In this document: piece after piece, positions 1 to 5,994 of the stretch
Position numbering within the stretch: position 1 is the stretch's first letter
Layout: each line of letters begins with the position of its first letter
Origin: an uncultured Bacilli bacterium
GTDB taxonomy: Bacteria; Bacillota_I; Bacilli_A; RF39; UBA660
Assembly: GCA_947628635.1 (NCBI GenBank)
Contig: CANRAX010000019.1
Location: 1-15,059 of the forward strand
Direction of reading: 5' to 3'
DNA: 15,059 bases
Position numbers and translations under genes: made by a program
The notes under the pieces: generated by a model
The model's database searches: none
Seen by the model: only the letters and a program-made list of their open reading frames with translations
Told to the model about the DNA's origin: nothing

Positions 1-23
1 ACCAGCTCATAAAATTTCCATAA

Positions 24-100
24 TGGCGTCCCTGAGCAGATTTGAACTGCTGACTTATCGCTTAGGAGGCGATTACTCTATCCAACTGAGTTACAGGGAC
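24..100 (-). tRNA. tRNA-Arg (anticodon CCT)
   Basis: The minus strand folds into a complete 77-base cloverleaf. The acceptor stem is GTCCCTG/CAGGGAC with discriminator G and an encoded CCA at 26-24. The D arm contains AGTTGGATA, the anticodon stem is ATCGC/GCGAT with loop CTCCTAA, and the T arm is AGCAG/CTGCT around TTCAAAT. The anticodon CCT lies at 66-64 and reads the rare codon AGG, so the tRNA is arginine-specific. It lies 29 bases downstream of the DUF1307-like gene on the same strand, with no clear promoter of its own. It may therefore be processed from the upstream transcript, although separate transcription cannot be excluded. Confidence 0.95.
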
Positions 101-103
101 ATT

Positions 104-132
104 TAAGAATTATTTTAACTAAACAATTCTTA
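104..132 (-). repeat. Inverted repeat over stop codon, weak terminator or processing hairpin
   Basis: The arms TAAGAATT (104-111) and AATTCTTA (125-132) are perfect 8-base complements, with a possible inner TTTA/TAAA pairing. The hairpin covers the stop codon of the DUF1307-like gene and lies just before the tRNA. It has no good U-tract on the minus strand, so it may be a weak terminator or an RNA-processing signal instead of a strong stop. Confidence 0.35.
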
Positions 133-603
133 TTTATAATTTTTATATTTACAAACAGCTCCTAAATCTTCATATTCTTTTTTTAATGTTTTATAATAAA
201 CTTTCCCATTCGTAAATATTTTTTCATTATCTTTATTTATATTTACTAACTCTTCAATATTAATTTTTTGATAATCTATTTTTGTAGTAACAACTAACTT
301 ATTCTTAAAAACTTCAATATCATTATCATAATATTTTAACTTTTTATAAGATTTATATTTTTCTTCTAAGGTATCTCTATATGTATAAAGAAAGTCTTTA
401 TCATTTGAAATAATTGTTTCCTTAGAAATTAATATACTAACATATTTATCATTTAATTTAAGACTATGTTCGGTTTTTAAAGTAATATCTCCTTTAGTAG
501 TCGTATAAGTACAAACTATATAGTTAAAGCTTCTTCTAATCAAAAAACTTAAACCTAAACAAAAACATATCAATAAAAATCCTAGAAGAATTTTCTTTGC
601 CAT
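130..603 (-). CDS. Membrane-anchored DUF1307-like protein (tentative)
   Basis: A 157-residue protein of unknown function. A single hydrophobic segment at about residues 5-22 is followed by RR, which suggests an N-in signal anchor with the rest outside the cell. It is not a lipoprotein because no lipobox precedes a suitable cysteine. The exported part has the layout of DUF1307 (YehR-like) proteins: an early strand pair, a central KIDYQKINIEEL segment, and a C-terminal amphipathic segment ending YEDLGAVCK. C31 and C152 could form a disulfide; this is inference. The start ATG has AGAGG seven bases upstream, lying inside the end of the RNase J gene. Only one base separates it from the RNase J stop, so the two are probably translated from one message. 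The family assignment rests on pattern recall. Confidence 0.5.
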   Translation of the reverse strand: MAKKILLGFLLICFCLGLSFLIRRSFNYIVCTYTTTKGDITLKTEHSLKLNDKYVSILISKETIISNDKDFLYTYRDTLEEKYKSYKKLKYYDNDIEVFKNKLVVTTKIDYQKINIEELVNINKDNEKIFTNGKVYYKTLKKEYEDLGAVCKYKNYK

Positions 604-604
604 T

Positions 605-2257
605 TTAAACCTCTTGAATAACTGTTATTACCATAGGTTTAGAACCTGTTTCATCATAGAAAAATTTACCTAAAGATTCTCTTACTTCATTTTTTATTTT
701 TGTATAGTCAACCTTTTTAGACTTGTATTCAATATTACTAGCAATAACTTCTCTTGATATTTCTTTTGTCTCTTCTAGTAAGTCTTGGCTTTCTTTTACA
801 TAAATAAAACCTCTTGTTAAAATTTCCGGTCCACCGACAATTTCTTTTGTCTCTTTATCTAGAGTACAACTAATAATGACAATACCATTTTCACCCAACA
901 TTTCACGATCTTTTAAGACTAACTCGCCAATATCACCTTGGCTTTTACCATCTATTAAAATTTCATCAACGTCAATATGTTCCATTGAATTAGTATTTTT
1001 ACCATTAACAAGCTCTAAAACATCACCATTTAATTTCAAAATAATATTTTCTTTTGGAATACCTAACTCCTCAGCAATCTCCGCATTAGCATACTGTTGA
1101 CGATATTCACCTTTTACTGGAAAATAATATTTTGGATTCATTAAATTAATCATTAACATCAAATCTTCTCTAGAAGCGTGATGTAATAAATGCTTTTTAC
1201 TTGATAAACTTACTGCATTAGCTCCTAGCATAGATATTTCATCCATAATTAAAGCCATTCTTTTTTCAATACCTGCATAACTTGGTTCTGTTATAAAAAT
1301 AGTATCAGTTTCTTTAATCGTTATAAACTTATCAAAACCTTTAATAATTCTTTCCAAATTAGCAAATGGCTTTTCTTTTTCATCAGAAATTAAAACAACA
1401 CTGTCTTTTGCCTCTAAATCTACTAAAGTTCCAATTACATTGCGATTAATGGTTAAGTATCCTTCTTCAATAGCTTTATTTATCATATCTTGCAACAACT
1501 TACCCATAATTACAATTTTCCTTTTAGTCTTACTAACTTCATTAAATATTTCTTGAATTCTATAAAAATGAGCTGGAAATATAGTTGCGATAATTCTATT
1601 TTCATTTTTATGAAGGACTTCTCTAATAAAATCACTTACTCGATTATTAGGACTTGTATGGCCCACTTTATCAGCATAGAAAGATTCACATAATAAACAT
1701 AAAACTCCTTGCTTTCCAACATAAGCTAATTTCCCAATATCCGTTTTATATGCTCCCATCATTGTAGAATCAAAAACAAAATCACCCGTATATACAATAG
1801 CGCCATCTTCTGTATAAAGTACATAACATACAGCATCTGGTATAGAATGCGTTACACTAATAGGAAAAATAGCATTTTTTCCAAACTCAATTTTACAATG
1901 AGGCTTAATTTCTTTTAAATTAGCCTTATCAAGAACTTCCTTATCTAAATCCCTTTTAACTATTTCCAAAGTTAATTTTGTTCCATAAACCGCAACATCA
2001 TTCAACTTTTCCAATATATCTGGAATAGCACCCACATTGCTTTCATGACCGTGAGTTAAAAATATACCTTTAATTTTCTTTCTATTTTTTACTAAATAAT
2101 CAAAACTTGGAATAATATAATCAATTCCTAAATTTGAATCATTATCATACTTTAGGCCGGCATCAAAAACATAAATATCATCATCAACATTGACAACATA
2201 CATATTTTTGCCATTTTCATTTAAACCGCCTAAACTAAATATTTTAATTTTACTCAA
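605..2257 (-). CDS. rnj: RNase J family protein with degraded active site (J2-like)
   Basis: RNase J is the metallo-beta-lactamase/beta-CASP ribonuclease of mRNA decay and rRNA maturation. From the TTG start the protein has 550 residues, close to the usual ~555. It opens with KIKIFSLGGLNENGKN, has the MBL core to about 200, the beta-CASP insert at about 210-355, MBL again to about 420, and a C-terminal domain to 550. Aligned to B. subtilis RNase J1, the metal motif HGHEDH reads H69-G-H71-E-S73-N74, so the Asp and last His are gone. H137 and D159 (TGDF) remain, while the late His of P-V-H-G-E-Y is K382. The HVSGH loop reads HLLHH (356-360). Canonical two-metal catalysis therefore looks impaired, as in the weakly active RNase J2 paralogues that pair with J1. 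It is the second gene after rnc. A start at 2332 is also open but has no Shine-Dalgarno. Confidence 0.85.
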   Translation of the reverse strand: MSKIKIFSLGGLNENGKNMYVVNVDDDIYVFDAGLKYDNDSNLGIDYIIPSFDYLVKNRKKIKGIFLTHGHESNVGAIPDILEKLNDVAVYGTKLTLEIVKRDLDKEVLDKANLKEIKPHCKIEFGKNAIFPISVTHSIPDAVCYVLYTEDGAIVYTGDFVFDSTMMGAYKTDIGKLAYVGKQGVLCLLCESFYADKVGHTSPNNRVSDFIREVLHKNENRIIATIFPAHFYRIQEIFNEVSKTKRKIVIMGKLLQDMINKAIEEGYLTINRNVIGTLVDLEAKDSVVLISDEKEKPFANLERIIKGFDKFITIKETDTIFITEPSYAGIEKRMALIMDEISMLGANAVSLSSKKHLLHHASREDLMLMINLMNPKYYFPVKGEYRQQYANAEIAEELGIPKENIILKLNGDVLELVNGKNTNSMEHIDVDEILIDGKSQGDIGELVLKDREMLGENGIVIISCTLDKETKEIVGGPEILTRGFIYVKESQDLLEETKEISREVIASNIEYKSKKVDYTKIKNEVRESLGKFFYDETGSKPMVITVIQEV

Positions 2258-2266
2258 AATTTTTTT

Positions 2267-2273
2267 CTCCTTT
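2267..2273 (-). promoter_or_regulatory. Shine-Dalgarno that sets the TTG start of the RNase J gene
   Basis: AAAGGAG on the minus strand lies nine bases before TTG at 2257. The protein from this TTG begins at the usual N-terminus of RNase J. Upstream in-frame codons up to 2332 have no ribosome binding site and would add a 25-residue basic extension not typical of the family. Confidence 0.8.
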
Positions 2274-2335
2274 CTTTTTTTAAGACATTGCCAAGACTTT
2301 CTAATTATAGCATTTTTTCTCTCAAAAAACAAATT

Positions 2336-3001
2336 TTATCTTGCCAATTTAGTAAGTGCTTGTCTAGCAGATTCTTGCTCTGCTTCCTTTTTTGATGGTC
2401 CAACACCAGTTCCATAAACTATACCATCTATTGCCACTTCACAAGTAAATGTTTTATCATGAGCTGGTCCTTCTTCTTTAATAATTGTATAAATCAAATT
2501 TTTTTGTTCCGTTTGCACATACTCTTGAAGAGCACTTTTATAATCACTGAAGAAAACAACATTAGGATTTTCTAAGTAAGGAACTATTGTCTCTAAAACA
2601 ACTTTCCTTGCTACGGCATAACCTAAGTCAATATAAATTGCTCCTAATAAAGCTTCAAATATATCGGCAACAATAGTTTTTTTAAAATTTCCCGTCGCTG
2701 ACTGTTCTCCATGACCAACTTTTATATATTTTTGAAGACCCAAACTAGTTGCATACTCAAAATTAGCATTTTCACAAACAAAAGAAGCTCTTACTTTTGT
2801 CATTTCGCCTTCACTTTCTTTATGATGTTTATATAAATAATCTGCCACTACTAAATCAAGAACAGCATCACCTAAGAACTCTAATCGTTCATAATCACTT
2901 TTAACTTTATGCTCATTAGCATAAGAACTATGAGAAAAAGCTGTCTCATATAAAGACAAGTCTTTTGGCTTAATTTTTAATCTTTTAAATAATTCATCCA
3001 T
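2336..3001 (-). CDS. rnc: Ribonuclease III
   Basis: This 221-residue double-stranded-RNA endonuclease acts in rRNA processing and mRNA turnover. The N-terminal catalytic domain carries the signature ERLEFLGDA (residues 38-46), including E41 and D45, and the second acidic pair D113/E116 in DIFEALLGA. These are the expected metal-binding residues. A C-terminal double-stranded RNA binding domain spans about 153-220, ending in KKEAEQESARQAL. Length and layout match typical bacterial RNase III. ATG at 3001 is chosen because GGTGA lies four bases upstream; the adjacent TTG at 3004 would be too close to it. The gene is the first of a minus-strand set with RNase J, and in B. subtilis rnc instead precedes smc. 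A good promoter lies about 130 bases upstream. Confidence 0.95.
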   Translation of the reverse strand: MDELFKRLKIKPKDLSLYETAFSHSSYANEHKVKSDYERLEFLGDAVLDLVVADYLYKHHKESEGEMTKVRASFVCENANFEYATSLGLQKYIKVGHGEQSATGNFKKTIVADIFEALLGAIYIDLGYAVARKVVLETIVPYLENPNVVFFSDYKSALQEYVQTEQKNLIYTIIKEEGPAHDKTFTCEVAIDGIVYGTGVGPSKKEAEQESARQALTKLAR

Positions 3002-3133
3002 CAAATCACCATCTTTTTTCTAAATTAAATAAGCATATAAATTTTTTTCAATAAAATTCATCTAAGAAAAAGCAACTTTTATTTCTAAAATCCACTTTTT
3101 TCTTTTTGTAATTAATTCTATAACTTTAATTAT

Positions 3134-3162
3134 TTTATATAATATTTAGCTCTTTATGTCAA
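3134..3162 (-). promoter_or_regulatory. Promoter for rnc operon
   Basis: A perfect -35 TTGACA (3162-3157) and -10 TATAAA (3139-3134) are separated by 17 bases on the minus strand. Transcription would begin near 3127, giving a leader of about 125 bases before the rnc ATG. Confidence 0.7.
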
Positions 3163-3307
3163 TATTTTTACATTACCTTCATTCTTTTAAATCTAATCAA
3201 ATAAAAACTAATTTTTTATCAAATCCTCTACCATTTTACCTTTTTTATTCTAAAACCAAAAACTACTTTCAAACCCTTTTCTTTTTTAATAATCTCTCAT
3301 CAAATTT

Positions 3308-3336
3308 AAAATATCATACTTATGTTTGCTTGTCAA
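3308..3336 (-). promoter_or_regulatory. Second minus-strand promoter-like site
   Basis: A -35 TTGACA (3336-3331), a 17-base spacer and -10 TATTTT (3313-3308) preceded by TGA, an extended -10 element. The start would be near 3301. It could be a distal rnc promoter or drive a short untranslated RNA that runs through 3300-3160. No terminator was recognised downstream. Confidence 0.45.
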
Positions 3337-3392
3337 GGCTACACATTCTTCTAAAACCATCTCCAAGCATCCAGCTTTTCTTCTGTTTCAAC

Positions 3393-3420
3393 TTGAAAAA
3401 ATAATATGATTTACTAAAAT
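3393..3420 (+). promoter_or_regulatory. Candidate promoter for the yidD-lipoprotein ORF
   Basis: TTGAAA (3393-3398) and TAAAAT (3415-3420) are separated by 16 bases, with a start near 3427 and a leader of about 50 bases. A second pair, TTGTAA/TAAAAT at 3434-3462, would place the start on top of the ribosome binding site and is less likely. Confidence 0.45.
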
Positions 3421-3479
3421 AAAAAACATTATCTTGTAAATATATAAAAAAAATAGTAAAATAAACTAAGGTGAATGGT

Positions 3480-4565
3480 ATGAAGAAGATTTTAATTTCC
3501 ATTATCAATTTATATCAAAAAATACCTGGTCCTTGGCATAACCAATGTCGTTATTATCCAACATGTTCTAATTATGCTAAAGAAGCCATTAATGAATATG
3601 GTGCATTAAAAGGCAGTTTTTTAGCCATTAAAAGAATACTAAGGTGTAATCCTTTACAAAAAAGTGGTTATGATCCAGTACCAAAAAAGGAGTCTTATAT
3701 GAAGAAAACAAAAAAAATTACTTTTTTATTAATATTAATCCTAATTTTATTTACAGGTTGTAGTAATGATGATATGGAAAATATTGATATTATTGTTACT
3801 AATTATCCTAATGAATATATTACTAAAATGCTTTATGATGATCATGCGATGATTAGTTCAATTTATCCTGATGGTGTCGCAATTGATGATTATAAAATAA
3901 GTAAAAAGCAAAAAAATGATTTTGCGAACAAAGATTTATTTATTTATAATGGTTTAATTGAAAAAGAAAGAAACTTAGCTTTAGATTTACTTGAAATAAA
4001 TCCTAATTTAAAAATTATTGATACAGCTTATGTATTAGAAACAGATTATTCTCCTGAAGAATTATGGCTTAATCCTTCATCACTATTAATGATGGCTCAA
4101 AATATTCGATTAGGACTAGAAGAATATATTACAAACAATTATTTAAAAAAAGAAATTGACAAGTCATATGACGAATTAAAGTTATCTTTATCAGAACTAG
4201 ATGCTAATTATCGAGTTGATGTTGAAAATACTTCCAATAAAACTGTTATTGTTAGTACCCCAGCTTTAAAATATCTTGAAAAATTTGGTATTGAAGTTAT
4301 TTGTATTGACGATGACGCTACGGAAAAAACAATTAGTGACGCTGAAAAGTTAATTAAAGCTAAAACTATTAGCTACATATTTACTTTCAAAGGTGAAGAA
4401 CCAACAGAAAAAGCAAAATCTCTTCTTAGTGCTTATCCTGAAATTAAAACATTACAATTACATAAACTTGACAATATCTCTGATGAAGAACGTAATGAAA
4501 AAAAGAATTATTTAACAATAATGAATGAAAATCTTGAACTTTTAAAGCAAGAACTTTATCAATGA
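3480..4565 (+). CDS. yidD: YidD fused in frame to ZnuA-like lipoprotein
   Basis: Residues 1-73 are a complete YidD, the small membrane-associated protein thought to aid YidC-dependent membrane protein insertion. It has an N-terminal amphipathic segment, then CRYYPTCSNYA (C23, C29), GALKGSFLAIKRILRC (C56) and the family ending GYDPVP (63-68). The frame then continues without a stop through KKESY into M74 and a whole lipoprotein (described separately), for 361 residues in total. YidD normally ends a few residues after DPVP. ATG at 3480 has AAGGTGA upstream with a five-base gap; the GTG at 3471 lies inside that site and is rejected. If made as one chain, the lipoprotein signal would act as an internal membrane segment, with YidD inside and the binding domain outside. 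Removing one A from the A6 run at 3683-3688 would end yidD at a TGA overlapping the ATG, the usual coupled arrangement. Sequencing error, slippage or true fusion cannot be told apart here. Confidence 0.8.
   Translation: MKKILISIINLYQKIPGPWHNQCRYYPTCSNYAKEAINEYGALKGSFLAIKRILRCNPLQKSGYDPVPKKESYMKKTKKITFLLILILILFTGCSNDDMENIDIIVTNYPNEYITKMLYDDHAMISSIYPDGVAIDDYKISKKQKNDFANKDLFIYNGLIEKERNLALDLLEINPNLKIIDTAYVLETDYSPEELWLNPSSLLMMAQNIRLGLEEYITNNYLKKEIDKSYDELKLSLSELDANYRVDVENTSNKTVIVSTPALKYLEKFGIEVICIDDDATEKTISDAEKLIKAKTISYIFTFKGEEPTEKAKSLLSAYPEIKTLQLHKLDNISDEERNEKKNYLTIMNENLELLKQELYQ
3687..3692 (+). promoter_or_regulatory. Internal Shine-Dalgarno inside the yidD-lipoprotein ORF
   Basis: AAGGAG, within AAAAAAGGAG at 3683-3692, lies six bases before the in-frame ATG at 3699. 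It is the strongest ribosome binding site of this transcription unit and supports independent initiation of the lipoprotein. Confidence 0.7.
3699..4565 (+). CDS. ZnuA-like substrate-binding lipoprotein lacking the metal-site histidines
   Basis: Read from the internal ATG this is a 288-residue lipoprotein. It has lysines at 2-6, a hydrophobic core at 8-18 and lipobox LFTGC with C21 as the lipidated residue. The mature part resembles cluster 9 metal-binding proteins of ABC transporters (ZnuA/PsaA type): an early I-V-T-N-Y-P strand, DGVAIDDY (58-65), LIYNGLIE-like turn (81-88), LWLNP (122-126), a long linker helix at about 130-170, then VIVSTPALKYL (183-193). The usual metal-binding histidines of P-H-D-Y, P-H-x-W-L and V-S-H-x-A are replaced by D63, E121 and T187. 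It therefore probably does not bind zinc or manganese in the normal way. No permease or ATPase gene lies beside it. Separate translation is inferred from its own ribosome binding site. Confidence 0.75.
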   Translation: MKKTKKITFLLILILILFTGCSNDDMENIDIIVTNYPNEYITKMLYDDHAMISSIYPDGVAIDDYKISKKQKNDFANKDLFIYNGLIEKERNLALDLLEINPNLKIIDTAYVLETDYSPEELWLNPSSLLMMAQNIRLGLEEYITNNYLKKEIDKSYDELKLSLSELDANYRVDVENTSNKTVIVSTPALKYLEKFGIEVICIDDDATEKTISDAEKLIKAKTISYIFTFKGEEPTEKAKSLLSAYPEIKTLQLHKLDNISDEERNEKKNYLTIMNENLELLKQELYQ

Positions 4566-4566
4566 A

Positions 4567-4595
4567 AAGCTTCCTATTTTGAGGAAGTTTTTTTT
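4567..4595 (+). terminator. Intrinsic terminator after the lipoprotein
   Basis: The stem AAGCTTCC (4567-4574) pairs with GGAAGTTT (4583-4590, one G-T pair), and a run of eight T ends at 4595. Read on the minus strand the hairpin is followed by only TTTT, so it may stop the convergent glycosyltransferase transcript weakly. Confidence 0.8.
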
Positions 4596-4614
4596 AGCTA
4601 AAATCACTTTTAAA

Positions 4615-5931
4615 TTATTTAATATCTTTTACAGGTTTAGCTTTAAAAGTATAATAAGTATAGTCTAAATATAAACCTTTGTCTTTTACCTTATCATAAA
4701 GCATTTTCTCATCTTCATTTAATTTTTGATACCATTTAAAATAATAAGTAACTACAAACTCTTTTTGAAGACTTTCTTGCAAACTTTTAGGAGAAAAATT
4801 ATTTCTTTTTTGATAGATATTTTCTCCTTGTAAAAGTTTATTTATATTTTGGATACTAGCAACATTTGAAAATTCTCCTATTAAAAAACCATCTTTTTTC
4901 AAATGTTTTTTTACTTCTTTTAAAAATGCGTCTATATTCTTAACTTTTTCTAGATAATTACCAATTAAAATATAATCATAATAATTCTTTTTAGCTTGAG
5001 TTAAATTTTTATATGTCACAATAAACTTTTTTGAAAATTTTCTTTTATACTTATCTTCTTCTATTCCCTCAATTTCCATTTTTTTAAAGTGATATCTTAA
5101 ACTTAAGGCATTTACTCCTATACCACTATTTAAATCTAACACTTTCTTATCATCTTCTAACAACGGAAAAGAAGCTTCTTTACCATCATCAAAAGTAAAA
5201 GTATTAAAATGCCACTTTTCATAAAAGTAATCTCTATTCTTAAAAAGTATTTTATAAAAATAAGTCAGATCTTTTCGAAAAGAAGTTCCTAAATTATGAT
5301 GAATAAAGACATCATGACAAAGTTTTAATTTATAACCAGCTTTTAAGATACGCAAACAAAAATCATTATCTTCTATATACCCAGGTGAATATTTTTCATC
5401 TAAACATTTTAATTTATTTATAACCTCTCTTTTCACTAACAAACAAAAACCAATTAAAAATGTTTTTTCTTCCCATTTTGAACTATCAGATATATTATTT
5501 AATTTTGCTAATTTTTGCATTGTTTTTAAATCATCATACTTAAAATCAATCCCTTGCCTATTTTCATCTTTATTACAAACTGCCCCAACTGCCCCTATTT
5601 TTTTTGAACTATAAAGACATTTTTGTAAATTTAAAAGCCAATTAGAAGTTACAATAGTATCATTATTTAAAAATAGTATATCATTCTTTTTATTAGCTAT
5701 TTTTATCCCTTGATTGCAAGCCCTTGGAAAGCCTTTGTTATCATCATTTAAAATTAGTTTTAAATCATTTTGTTTTTGCAAATACTCTTTTGTTTTATCT
5801 TTAGAGTTATTATCAATAACAATTAATTCATAACTATCTTTTGGACTATATTTTCTAATACTTTTTAGACACTGCTTTGTAAAATCTAAATTATTATAAG
5901 TCACTACTATAATTGAGGTTTTTCTTTTCAT
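4615..5931 (-). CDS. Family 2 glycosyltransferase fused to methyltransferase-like domain
   Basis: A 438-residue, two-domain soluble protein. Residues 5-235 form a GT-A glycosyltransferase: TSIIVVTYNN (5-14), VIDNNSKDKT (38-47), LFLNNDTIV (87-95) as the DxD-type metal/nucleotide site, and YIEDNDFCLR (185-194) with the likely catalytic acid. It resembles rhamnosyl/GlcNAc-type transferases used in surface glycan synthesis. Residues 260-430 look like a class I SAM-dependent methyltransferase: motif I is VLDLNSGIG (264-272), with Asn in place of the first Gly of the usual D-x-G-x-G-x-G, and the acceptor-side motif YDYILIGNYLEKV spans 318-330. AAGGAG eight bases upstream supports the ATG. It lies after the spoIIP cluster in the same direction with a 63-base gap, so co-transcription is possible but uncertain. 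The donor, acceptor and methyl target cannot be predicted. Confidence 0.85.
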   Translation of the reverse strand: MKRKTSIIVVTYNNLDFTKQCLKSIRKYSPKDSYELIVIDNNSKDKTKEYLQKQNDLKLILNDDNKGFPRACNQGIKIANKKNDILFLNNDTIVTSNWLLNLQKCLYSSKKIGAVGAVCNKDENRQGIDFKYDDLKTMQKLAKLNNISDSSKWEEKTFLIGFCLLVKREVINKLKCLDEKYSPGYIEDNDFCLRILKAGYKLKLCHDVFIHHNLGTSFRKDLTYFYKILFKNRDYFYEKWHFNTFTFDDGKEASFPLLEDDKKVLDLNSGIGVNALSLRYHFKKMEIEGIEEDKYKRKFSKKFIVTYKNLTQAKKNYYDYILIGNYLEKVKNIDAFLKEVKKHLKKDGFLIGEFSNVASIQNINKLLQGENIYQKRNNFSPKSLQESLQKEFVVTYYFKWYQKLNEDEKMLYDKVKDKGLYLDYTYYTFKAKPVKDIK

Positions 5932-5948
5932 AAATAAAACTCCTTACA

Positions 5949-5970
5949 TAAATTAAATTTCTTTAATTTA
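5949..5970 (-). repeat. Perfect inverted repeat in the glycosyltransferase leader
   Basis: On the minus strand TAAATTAAA, GAAA, TTTAATTTA form a 9-base-pair A-U stem closed by a GNRA-type GAAA loop. It ends four bases before the AAGGAG site of the glycosyltransferase. It could be an operator, an mRNA-stability element or a translation-control hairpin. There is no U-tract, so it is not a typical terminator. Confidence 0.5.
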
Positions 5971-5994
5971 TCATATGTTTAAATATAAAAGAAA

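Larger units (their letters stand above)
3002..3479. other. Long divergent intergenic region
   Basis: These 478 bases lie between divergent rnc and yidD. They contain two minus-strand promoter-like sites (3134-3162 and 3308-3336) and one plus-strand site (3393-3420). Most of the stretch is extremely AT-rich, but about 3326-3390 is not (28 G or C in 65 bases by hand count, against 16 in the 80 bases just before it). Open frames of 62-82 codons exist on both strands but are low-complexity Phe/Ser/Lys/Asn strings without good ribosome binding sites, so no gene is called. No CRISPR, tRNA or known riboswitch motif is recognised. Confidence 0.6.

Noticed and set aside
876..1100. Plus-strand open frame inside the RNase J gene
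   Set aside because: Antisense to conserved coding sequence, with no ribosome binding site or recognisable protein features. The similar frames at 1490-1693, 2190-2417, 11214-11402, 11600-11785 and 13536-13775 are rejected for the same reason.
2258..2332. Longer RNase J start with 25 extra residues
   Set aside because: No ribosome binding site upstream, and the extension is not typical of the family.
3156..3404. Plus-strand open frame of 82 codons in the rnc-yidD gap
   Set aside because: Low-complexity Phe/Ser/Leu/Asn composition, no ribosome binding site, and it runs through promoter sites for the opposite strand.
3320..3508. Minus-strand open frame of 62 codons overlapping the start of yidD
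   Set aside because: It is antisense to the yidD start and has no credible ribosome binding site. Its C-terminal part (LGDGFRRMCSLDKQT) comes from the less AT-rich island and may be a relic, but nothing supports expression.
3683..3701. Programmed -1 frameshift at A-AAA-AAG in the YidD junction
   Set aside because: The -1 frame reaches a stop after a short, meaningless tail, and no stimulatory hairpin is visible. The zero-frame fusion or internal initiation explains the sequence better.
4563..4565. TGA read as Trp (Mollicutes-type code)
   Set aside because: TGA ends the lipoprotein just before a terminator and also ends both kinase genes at coupled junctions, while Trp residues in AlaRS are encoded by TGG. 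The standard bacterial code applies.
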